Source of the DNA: Colocasia esculenta
Lineage: Eukaryota; Streptophyta; Magnoliopsida; Alismatales; Araceae
Assembly (NCBI GenBank): GCA_014218235.1
Contig: CM024756.1
Location: forward strand, 73,840,152 to 73,904,151
Length of the DNA stretch: 64,000 nt
Direction: 5' to 3'
The stretch's first letter is position 1. The number at the start of each line of letters is the position of its first letter. Positions 33,161-42,342 of this stretch are shown one piece after another. A program made the translations under genes and the position numbers. A model generated the notes under the pieces. It searched no databases. It worked only from the letters and a program-made list of their open reading frames with translations, and was not told where the DNA came from.

Positions 33161-35050
33161 ACCAAAACTGTTGAAGAATCTCCACATGTTATTTTTGATG
33201 AAAATTCCTTTTCCACTAATGATTCTAAATCTTGCAGGGAAAGACAAGACAATGAAGAGGATGACCTCATTGTGGATTCTTCACCAACTGTTGAGGAGCT
33301 TGACAATAATGAAGAGAACCTGAACAACAACTCACCATCTTCAAGTGGGTCAGGTAACATTGCTCCAGAAGTGGGTACTTCTCAACAGGTAATTTCTGAA
33401 CCTCGATATCTGAGAGATCACCCATTAGACAGTGTAGTTGGCAATTTGAATGATAGAGTAAGGACCAGATCATCCTTCTTGCAAAATATTGAAGAAGACC
33501 CACTAGCTCTAATTTCCCAAATTGAACCCAAGTCAATTGATGAAGCCTTATCCAGTTCTGATTGGATTAATGCCATGCATGATGAGCTTCATCAATTCGA
33601 AAGAAATCAAGTATGGGAATTAGTACCTAGACCTAGTGACCAAGCAGTGATTGGTACTAGATGGGTTTTCAGAAATAAGTAAATGAAACTGGTCAAGTAA
33701 TAAGAAACAAAGCTAGGCTAGTTGCAAAGGGGTATAACCAAGAATTTGGAATTGACTTTGAAGAATCATATGCCCCTGTAGCTAGACTAGAAGCTGTCAG
33801 AATTTTCCTTGCTTTTGCATCCTCCATGAAATTCAAAGTCTATCAAATGGATGTCAAAAGTGCATTCTTAAATGGATATATAAAGGAAAATGTTTTGTTG
33901 AACAACCTCCTGGATATGAAAATGAAAAATATCCTAACCATGTTTCAAGCTTAATAAGGCTCTCTATGGTCTTAAGCAAGCTCCAAGAGCTTGGTATGAC
34001 CGGTTGAGTTCCTTTTTACTTGAAAAAGGATATTCTAGAGGTAATGTTGATCAAACATTGTTCACAAAAACAGTTAAAAATCAAATAATTGTAGTCCAAA
34101 TTTATGTTGATGACATAATATTTGGATCAACCAATAAAGGCCTTTGCACTGAATTTCAAATCAAATGAAGAATGAATTTGAAATGAGCTTAATGGGAGAT
34201 TTAACATTCTTTTTGGGATTGCAGGTTAACCAAACACATGAAGGAATCTTCATCAGTCAAACCAAATATGTCAAGGAGCTATTAAAGAGGTTTGACTTTC
34301 AGAACCTTAAGCACTCAAGCACACCAATTGCAATTAATGCTAAACTAGAAGAAGATCCATCTGGTAAGTCAGTAGATCCAAAGACCTACAGAGGTATGAT
34401 TGGCTCTCTGCTCTATCTTACAACTTCTAGACCTGATATTCAGTTTTGTGTGTGTTTATGTGCTAGATTCCAATCTAATCCTAAAGAAAGTCACATGCTT
34501 GCTGTTAAACGAATCTTCAAATATCTTGTTGGAACATGTGACTTAGGTATTTGGTATCCTGCTGGTTGCAAGTTAGATCTGTTTGCCTATTGTGATGCTG
34601 ATTATGCTGGGTGCAAATTAGATAGAAAAAGCACAAGTGGCTTGTGTCTATTTCTAGGTGGGTGCCTTATCTCTTGGGCTTCTAAGAAGCAACATTCAGT
34701 TGCTCTGTCAACTGCAGAAGCTGAATATGTTGCAGCAGGTAGATGTGGAACTCAGATTCTCTGGGTGAAACATCAACTTCTTGATTACAACCAAGATTTA
34801 GGGTGTGTACCCATCCTATGTGATAACACTAGTGCCATAAATTTGTCTAAAAACCCCATTCAGCACTCCAGAACAAAACACATTGAAATTAGGCATCATT
34901 TCTTGAGAGATGAGGTTGCCAAGAAATCCTTTGAACTCCACTTCATTGAAACTGAAAAACAAATTGCAGACATTCACTAAACCCCTTCCTGAAAACAGAT
35001 TTTCATCTTTAAGGAGAGAACTTGGTCTTTGTAAATGTCCACCTTCATGA
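33161..35050 (+). pseudogene. Element C reverse transcriptase and RNase H
   Basis: An open stretch (33128-33679) ends with DEALSSSDWINAMHDELHQF and WELVPRPSDQAVIGTRWVFR, the start of the copia RT. A missing base near 33680 shifts the frame; element D has the intact reading there. ARLVAKGYNQEFGIDFEES, YQMDVKSAFLNGYI and LYGLKQAPRAWYDRLSSF follow. The catalytic YVDD is at 34103-34114. The final open stretch (34165-34977) carries FFLGLQVNQ, TYRGMIGSLLYLT and the RNase H residues in YCDADYAG, STAEAEYVA and LCDNTSAI. One more missing base near 34973 truncates it early. In the next frame it continues into TKPLPENRF and stops at 35048-35050. Confidence 0.93.
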
Positions 35051-36960
35051 TCTCTCTCAAGGTTTGGGTTGAGTGTAATGCATTGTCTAAGGGGGAGTTC
35101 TTTGCATCTCATAATTCTTTGCTTCCTTGAGTTACATTGTTCATATCTCTCTCACTTTCAATTCTATTCCCTTTTACAATAAATTCTCCAACTCTTATTG
35201 TGTTGAAATTTCTTGGTATATCAAATGGTGATTTGGAGAAGGACAAGTTATGCCTGTCTGGACACTTTCACTATGCGAGAGTATGTCTCCGCCAAGTACT
35301 AAGAAATTGATATGCAATTGTTGAGGGGAGCTTTATTGTTCAAAGAGGATACTTTTTCTGATTTCAAAATCTTGCTTTTTCACTTCCATTTCTTTGATAA
35401 TGAATTCTTCAACTCTTATTGTATTGAAATTTCTTGGTATATCAAATAGTGTTTGGAGAAGGACAAGTTAGGCTTGTCTGGAAACCTTCATTATGCGTGA
35501 GTATATGACTCCGCCAAGTACCAGAAATGGATATGCAATTGTTGAGGGGGAGTCTTGTTGTCCAAGAAGAAAACTTTTCTGATTTCCAAAATTTACATAT
35601 CTTTATTTTGATGAAAAGTGATTGAAAATCATCTCAGGGGGAGCTAGAAAATTCACAAGTCATGACTTTGCAAAATTCAAAATTTTTCTTGAATCTCATC
35701 AATTCCTTGCATGATGTCATCATTTCGAAGTCTAGAGTCTCAAAATGAACCCTTGAGTGATCTATTATATTTTTTACTAATCAACTTTCAACTATATCTC
35801 TCAACCCACAGAAATTCAGATCTCTTCCTAGACTAAACATCAACTTGTGCCTTGAATTTAAAACATTTCCTTGTTTGCAACTGATGATTGGATGTATTTG
35901 ATTTCTATCTCACAAACTCTCCAAATTTTTAAAATCCAACAGAGCAATGGCACTTGTGCTGAGAAACTGCACACCTTCACAATGAATGAAGTGCCATGTA
36001 TGTCATGAGGCACTATTGCTAACTCTGTTCAAAGGGGATCAAAATAAAAATAAATTCAAAACAAAAGCAAAATGTGCTATGTTTTTTATGATGACTGAGT
36101 AACTGGAAATATTGGCGTCTACAAAACGTATATTTTCATGTCAAAAGGCCATCATTTACCCCTTTGAGACTTGACAATGACTAAATCTTAAGTATCCAGG
36201 GACTATGGTGTGTAAAAAGCACTAGTACTTGAGTGAAAGAGATTTATATCATTTGATAGTTTGTTAAAAGAACAAAATGTGAACATTATTGGAGATTGTC
36301 TAGAAAGAATCATCTTCATCCTCATCCAGTTGTTCTTTGAGATTGTGTTTTATTTTCAACACAATTGTATTTAGTCTAGATGACATCTTTAATTCTTTAA
36401 AGTTGAGAAATATGGTAGTTTATAGTTGATTGTTAGATATATTATATCCCTCAATTCTCATTTTGTTGATTCAAGTCTTGGAATGCTAATATCCTGTTGG
36501 AAATTGTTTGAAAACTTGAATTGTGATGAATTTTTGCAAATATAACAAATGAATTTTTAAGCCTCTTAAAAATCCTTGAAATGATATTCCCCTCATTGCT
36601 ATCATTCTAAAGATGTCCCAAAATTTCTCAAATTTTTCTCTCACAAAAATTCAAATTTCTTCAAAGGCAGGTCGACACCATTTATCCGTGTCGACACACT
36701 TCCTAGGTCAGGTCGACACTACCTTCATCCTGTGTCGACACTAACCCCTTGCCTGATTGTTTTTAAACCGTTCGGGTTCATGATAAGCCCTTTTGTTCCT
36801 GCGGGGCAGTGCACCACTGCACCCCTTTTAGGCATCAGGTCGACCCGACGGCCTCATTCTCATCATTTCCGGCAAGAAATCTTCACCATTTCTCTCTAAA
36901 TCTCATCTTCTTTCCATCACCTCTCCACTCTTCCATCCTCTACGAATTCCACTTCCTTGC
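35051..36960 (+). other. Non-coding pol-env spacer of C with repeated purine tracts
   Basis: No ORF of interest. Purine tracts lie at 35089-35097, 35323-35330, 35544-35552 and 35636-35643. A duplicated unit of about 220 bp (35170-35390 and 35391-35600) shares CTTATTGT.TTGAAATTTC, GAGAAGGACAAGTTA and GCAATTGTTGAGGGG. GTCGAC words recur at 36669-36740. The word TTGGGTTGAGTGTAAT at 35064-35079 equals 16 bases of the LTR 5' end. Confidence 0.8.
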
Positions 36961-36963
36961 ACC

Positions 36964-38945
36964 ATGGTCAGGAAGTTGGGTCCCCGCCGTGGCGCAAGGT
37001 CCAGGCCTCTTCAAGGCCGATTCCGGCAGACAGTGCCGTTGCCCAATCCGAAAGAAGATCTAAGAGAAGAATGATCCTGCCGAGCAACCAGGATCCTCTT
37101 CAGCACCTCAAAGGGCAGCCAAGAGAGGTAGACCATCCTCTTCAGGCAGAGGTAGTAGTCCTCCAAACCCTAGACCAGAGATTCCGGGCGACTTCTGAAA
37201 ACCCTGAGGAGTCATCTTCCTCTTCTTCTGAGTCTTCTGAGTCTCAAGAGGATATTCCCTCAGAGTCAGTCAGTGCAGCCAAGTTAATTCTGAAGCCCCG
37301 AATTCTAGACCTATCAGACATTCAGCTAGCAGACTCTTTTCCAGAAATTCAACCTATTTCTCCTTTCATCTTGGTTACCTTTATCTCTGAGTTTCAAGTC
37401 AGTTATCCAAGACTGTTAGGGAATTCTACAGAACCTCACATGCACAGATGAAGGGTATGAATCCAAGTTAAGGGAATAGCCATTATATGCCAACTGATAA
37501 AGCAGCCTCCATTTTCAAAGTGCCAGATGAAGGGCAGATTATCATGAATTTGAATTTGATCTTCATGAAGCCTATTCCATCTTGACAGGCCTTCCTGCTG
37601 ATGCATCTGATCCCAAACAAACCTTTGTAACCAGATTCAACACCAACTCATTTCCCCCGTGTTGAGGGTCATCCACCACATATGACCACAATATTACCTC
37701 TCAAGGTGGTGGAAGGGACAGGTTGACAGACATTCAGAGGTTTATTCTATATTGCATGGTGAAAGAAATCAAAATCAATCTCCATGTCATATGCTATCAA
37801 ATCATATCTGAAACAACAAGGAAGACCTAAAGAGATCACTGCCTTATGCAGCACACTTGACCTCAGTATTCCAGCACTTTGGTGTGCCCTTGGAGAATGA
37901 GAAGTCACAGTCTATCCCAAGTCCAAATATATACCTTAAGAATATCAGAAGTTCATGGGATTTAGACTTGAGGGCAATCAAGTAAGAGAGGGCCAGTTGT
38001 GGTTGAGGCCCCTCAAGCTCAGGAGGAACAGCCTCAAGATCAAGGGGAACAGCCCCAAGCTCAGGAGGACCAGCCTCAGGTTCAAGGGGACCAGCCCCAA
38101 GCACAAGAGGAACAGCCTCCAGCTGAAGGGGACCAGCCCCAAGGTCAAGAGGATCAGCCTCCTGTAAATGAGGATCAGCCTCAAGTCCCAACTGAAGGTG
38201 AAATCCAGTTCATGCCCTCTCTCACCTCAGTTCAACCCTCCTTCATTCACTCTGAATCTCCACAACCCTCATTCCAACCATCCACATCCTCTGGTGGGCC
38301 TTCTGTTCCACCAGAGTTGTTCTCCTTCCTCAATGAAAATTTGAAACCTTGAACTCCTCCATTCAAACCATGTCCACATCATTTGAGTTGAGGATTCAAA
38401 GACTGGAGAACACAGTATCTGCCAAGTTCATAGAACAAAAGCTGCTTCAGACTATGCAGCTCAAAGGTTCAATAGATTGATTGGAACAATGGCAGATGCC
38501 TCACTACAGCTGAAGGAGCACCAGCAGAAGCTAGAGACAGTACTTCAGGGAATTTTGGCAAATTCCCAAGCAGATGTCTTCAACACTAATCAGACATTGC
38601 ATGAGATTTCCAGCACAAGACTGTCATTTGCTCATTTTGTGGATGATTTGGAAAGCATGAGGAACTTCAATGAGCACATTGACAAGCAGATAACAGATTT
38701 GACCAAGGAATTCAAGATAATGCAAAGGGGGTCAGCTGGTTCATCATCATCCTTCAACCCATTGCAGCTGATCTAGCCAGAATTCAAGCCACCTTGATAG
38801 AGAATTCAGATAGAATGGAACACTTTGCTCACAAAAATGACAACCATTCAAGATCAAATCAAGACTAGCTGAATTCATGGAGAAAAGACTATCTGACATA
38901 GACACCATTCTTCTTCCCATTCCTCCTCCTCCATCTTCTACTTAA
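36964..38945 (+). pseudogene. Element C env-like third ORF
   Basis: The start is chosen at ATG 36964 (ACCATGG context), giving MVRKLGPRRGARSRP, an Arg-rich N-terminus typical of the Sirevirus env-like ORF. Frameshifts follow: GRPSSSGRGSSPPNPRPEIP is readable in one frame near 37124, and an acidic Ser run (ESSSSSSESSESQEDIP) in another. A Pro/Gln/Glu heptapeptide tandem repeat lies at 38012-38179, then a Ser/Pro-rich stretch. A helical, probably coiled-coil segment follows (38477-38773). The reading ends PPPSST with a stop at 38943-38945. No signal peptide or clear membrane segment is visible. 'Env-like' is the conventional name by position; the function is unknown. Confidence 0.75.
38012..38179 (+). 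repeat. 21-bp coding minisatellite in the env-like ORF
   Basis: Eight tandem units of seven codons, of the form P-Q-x-Q-[EG]-[ED]-Q (for example PQAQEEQ, PQDQGEQ, PPAEGDQ). Units alternate GAG-GA- with GGG-GA- at positions 5-6, so the higher-order period is 42 bp. Confidence 0.9.
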
Positions 38946-39349
38946 TGTAATTTCTCTTTTGATGATGTCAAAGGGGGAGAAGAAAGAAAGAAAAATGTTT
39001 GTAATCTCTTGGAATGATTGTAATGGTTCTCTAGTTGAATGAAATGAAATGTTTTGCTTGGCCTGAATGAAATCTTCATTGTGACTTCAATATGAATGAA
39101 AATCTTTATGTGAATGTGATTGTTTGAATACTTGTCAAGTTGCTTGACTTCTGTGTACAAAAATTCTCATTTCAAGTAACATTGTGTTTCACAAGTACAT
39201 CATCATCTGTTACTAAAAAATCAAAAGGTCTTTGACAAGTTAAACAAAAAGAAAATAAAATTGAATAACCAAAAATTGCTTAAAATCACATTTCATCAAA
39301 ACCTTACTTTCATATGGATTTAATGTTGCCATCATCAAAAGGGGGAGAT
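38946..39349 (+). other. 3' untranslated region of C with two polypurine tracts
   Basis: AAAGGGGGAGAAGAAAG lies at 38970-38986. The terminal tract AAAAGGGGGAGA (39337-39348) abuts the 3' LTR and is the expected plus-strand primer. Both are preceded by the shared word GATGATGTCA or its equivalent GCCATCATC. No coding signal. Confidence 0.8.
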
Positions 39350-41117
39350 TGTTGGGTTGAGTGTAATTCTTATCATTTCCCTCCTATTTGATGATGACAA
39401 GAGGTGATTTTTAAAGCAATTTAAATGAAACATGTCAAAAACATTTCACCTGAAACTTATATTCAAAAACATGTTTCAAAGCACACCTATCATTTGCACT
39501 AATAATAAAATATTTTACTAATGATATATGTGTTAAATTTCAGGTACAAACACTTTTTGCAAAAGATGTGTCGACACACCCTTCCATGGTGTCGACACAA
39601 CAACACAGATTCAAAGGCAAAAAGTGAAGAAATATGAGACTGTGTCGACACAAGTCAAGAGTGTGTCGACACGAGTTGCAGTTTTTCAGGAATCAGTTAC
39701 CAGGTCGACACACTCAGAGCAGGTCGACACTGGATCAGTTAGAACAGCCAGTGCAGATTTGACAGCAGTCGACCTCAGGTCGACACGAGTCCCAGAACAT
39801 CCAGTTGCAGATGGGACAGCAGGTCGACACTCTCAGAGCAGGTCGACACGGACCCAGTTCCCAGAACAGTCAGTTTGCAGATTTGGGACAGCAGGTCGAC
39901 ACACTCTCAAGTAGGTCGACACGGGACCTTCTTCCCAGAACAGTTGTTCTCAGATATGGGACAGTGTGTCGACACCACCACCAGGGCAGGTCGACACACT
40001 ACGGAAAGATTCCATCTTAAAGTGGATGGCTGCCACGTGTCTGCCTAGGGCGATGGGGAATCAACCTAGGATCGTGTGCCCTTATACCTAAAGGGTATCT
40101 TTGGAATCTTTTGGGTATAAAAGGTCCCTAATCGGCCCCCCATCAAAAAGAAGAGACCCAACTAACTCTTAGAGCCTCCAGAAAGTTTCCTGGCGGCTAC
40201 AAGAGGTCGTCTCCCTCCTCTGCTCTCCGTGTGCTTCCAGAAGACCAATTCTCACCAATTCAAGTGTGAGAATTGGAGTGTGATCCCTGCAGAAACCTCT
40301 GAAGCATCCCAAGGAAGCAGATCAAGTAGAAGCCTTCGTTGGAGAAGAATTCAAGGAAGATCCAACAATTCCAAAGTGCAGAGCATCGGTTTTGGACTTC
40401 AAGATTGCAAGTCTTCCCAATCCAAGCTTCTACAAGGGAGTACACTTGAAGAACGAAGTTATTTAATACAATTCATTGTACTTCTGTTCTTCTGAGATAT
40501 CTTTTGAGATTATGCAAGTGCTTCTGCATAGCTCTCATTAGTGCTCTCATTTTCGACTAGATCTGTTGCTAGAAGGTCTATGTCTTGAGTTGGTGTCTTG
40601 CAAATGTGTGTGAGCATTGTGCTCAGGTTGTTGTGAGCCGTTGTGCTCAGTTTGAGTTGTCTAACTCAAGGTTGTGTTGAGCAGTCTTGCTCAGTGGTTC
40701 TAGAGTAGTCTTGCTCTAGAAGTTGTGTGAGTTGTAAGCTCTCAAGTGTTGGAGTTGTCAGGCTCCAGTGGGTGTGTTACCCAGTTGTTTTAGTGAATCC
40801 TCACGGGGTGTGAGGGGTGGATGTAGGAATCACTTGGGTGATTTCCGAACCACCTAAAAATCTTGTGCACTTGTCTATCTGTGGTTTGATCATTTCATCC
40901 GTTAGATGCTTGCATAGGATCGGTTAATATTCACTCAATCAACTTGTTTCACATCTATTTTACCAACTCACTCAAATCTCATCAGATCTGTGTTTTTCAC
41001 TGATTAAAATAGCCTCTGATTTAAAAGTTTTAAATTGCTTAAGCTTCCGCAAAAAGTGGCATAGATCTATTCATCCCCCCTTCTAGATCTTATCCACACC
41101 TTCACCTCGATCCTTCA
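39350..41117 (+). repeat. Element C 3' LTR
   Basis: 1768 bp, colinear with 27770-29560, with the array at 39569-39999 and a TATA box at 40116-40123. The array has lost bases in several units relative to the 5' copy. Confidence 0.93.
39569..39999. repeat. GTCGAC array in the C 3' LTR
   Basis: Same architecture as 27984-28442, but several tandem units near 39700-39830 are shortened, so spacing there is irregular. The first and last pairs keep about 20-22 bp. Confidence 0.88.
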
Positions 41118-42156
41118 GGTGTAGAAGCCCTTCCGTGGATGACCTCTTCAGTTGGGGCCCAGGTTGTGTGAAGCCAGGCATGGAGTGCTCGAGGTGGTCT
41201 GGACTGGTACTGACAAGGTCTTGTCGTCTTCTGGACACCCTCACTCCTGTGCTGAGTTAGTACGTCCGGCTGGGGAAAGACGGGGGGGGCAACGACGAGA
41301 GAGAGTTGTTACGTTGTCGCTTGTAGTGCACTCGTAGTGGGAAGACGGACACAGTAGACGTTGGACCCTAGCTAGTTCTGTTTCCAGGCCTCACTTAGGG
41401 AACTTAGGCCAGAAGTCCCTAAAGGTGTCAGGCATGGGCTTGCGAGGTGTGGACCTGCAGGTGTGGTGTTTAGTTGGGACTCCACAGTTCTTGTACTTGT
41501 TTAGTGGAGCGGCAGCTGGAATTCGTCCGTGGCTGCGAGACTGAGAGGTGGTAATTGTGGGGTTTTCCGGGTCAGTAGCTAGTGCGCGAAACCAGTCCTC
41601 GTGGCCGATGTGTGTGGTGTTTTCCTACAGTAGCTCGACACCGTTGGCTTGCCGTTTTATTAGTTTGTGGTTTTGTTAAGCGACAAATGGGAGTGTTATT
41701 AACGCTTTATATCCTGCTAGATAGTCTATAAATTGTTAGCGTAGCATTTCCTGCTTTACTATATGTGTTTGGTTGCTCGGTTTCTAGGGAGTTTCCTACT
41801 GAGCCGTGACGTGAGGCTCACCCCTACCTCCTACCAGGTGAGGGAGATCCGGAGATCTCGCGCCTGTCATCCAGTGGAGGGTCTGCGACCAGACCACCAG
41901 CAGTGTAATTTACTTTCTTGTGTTCACCTGGGGTATGCCCCAGGTTCTATTGTATCTTGGTTATAGATGTATTATGGCTATGTATATTCTTGTAAATATA
42001 TGTGAGACTGACAGATCTATATATGTGATGGTTTCTTTATATTACTACGGACTTCTAGTTTGATATCCCTTGCGAAGCTACGGCTCGTTCGCGGGAGGTG
42101 GACTCGAGTTCGGCACGTTATTAGTTTAACGGGTCTAATAGACGAGGACCGTCACA
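41118..42156 (+). repeat. Right half of solo LTR B
   Basis: Continues B after element C and ends GACCGTCACA. CACGTTATTAG and GACGTGAGGCTCACCCC are structurally like the E LTR 3' part (CTGAGTC...GACTCACTC...CAGG). No gene is supported; the short ORF at 41152 has no known motif. Confidence 0.8.
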
Positions 42157-42161
42157 GGTAC

Positions 42162-42337
42162 ATTAGTGTTGGACCTTTCTTCCACTTGTGGTGCACTTTA
42201 GTATGTTTGTTGTATTTATCTCTATTACATATCTTGTTAGACCGATCGTTAGCCCTTCCGGGTCTCCGGACCCGTGGGCGGTGGTCCCAATTTCAGATTC
42301 TGGTGGGAGCCGAGGGTCGGGCCTCTGGGTCGTTACA
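42162..42337 (+). repeat. Element A 3' LTR, last part
   Basis: Colinear with 3248-3322 plus 4164-4270 of the 5' LTR (ATTAGTGTTGGACC...GGTCGTTACA). It lacks the 836-bp insertion and ends at the canonical CA. The duplicated target CTTCC follows. Confidence 0.9.
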
Positions 42338-42342
42338 CTTCC

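Larger units (their letters stand above)
27770..41117 (+). mobile_element. Element C: complete SIRE/Sirevirus-type Ty1-copia retrotransposon
   Basis: The 13.3-kb element has LTRs starting TGTTGGGTTGAG at 27770 and 39350 and ending GATCCTTCA at 29560 and 41117. A tRNA-Met PBS follows the 5' LTR and the purine tract AAAAGGGGGAGA precedes the 3' LTR. Order is gag, protease, integrase, RT, RNase H (copia order), then a long spacer and an env-like ORF. That arrangement with a third ORF and several purine tracts is typical of plant Sireviruses. The flanks are GGTAG (27765-27769) and GGTGTAG (41118-41124), an imperfect duplication. All ORFs are split by small indels. Confidence 0.93.
26743..42156 (+). 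mobile_element. Solo LTR B (about 2.06 kb), split by element C
   Basis: B starts TGTAACGTTC at 26743 and ends GACCGTCACA at 42156. It is flanked by GTTAC (26738-26742) and GGTAC (42157-42161), a 5-bp target duplication with one mismatch, inside the 3' LTR of A. Removing element C leaves 26743-27769 plus 41118-42156. There is no PBS, internal region or second LTR, so it is a solo LTR. The ends resemble the E LTR (TGTAAGACC...GCCGTCACA), suggesting a chromovirus. CpG words such as GAACGCGACA and GTCGCGTT are frequent near 26915-27110 and 27480-27560. Confidence 0.85.
876..42337 (+). mobile_element. Element A: Ty3-gypsy chromovirus (Tekay/Del-like), interrupted by nested insertions
   Basis: LTRs start TGTAACATCC at 876 and 24349. 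The 3' LTR ends CGTTACA at 42337 and the 5' LTR ends GTTATA at 4270 (CA changed to TA). Flanking 5-bp repeats are CCTCC (871-875) and CTTCC (42338-42342), one mismatch. Subtracting element F, solo LTR B with element C inside it, and the 836-bp insertion in the 5' LTR, A is about 9.9 kb, a normal chromovirus size. Order is LTR, PBS, gag, protease, RT, RNase H, integrase, chromodomain, LTR. The two LTRs are about 2.55 and 2.57 kb once insertions are removed, which supports the reconstruction. Every gene is broken. The chromodomain places it among chromoviruses; the Tekay/Del assignment rests on the long LTR and is inferred. Confidence 0.9.

Noticed and set aside
37844..38191. A minus-strand Leu/Pro/Glu repeat ORF
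   Set aside because: It is the antisense shadow of the 21-bp minisatellite of the env-like ORF.
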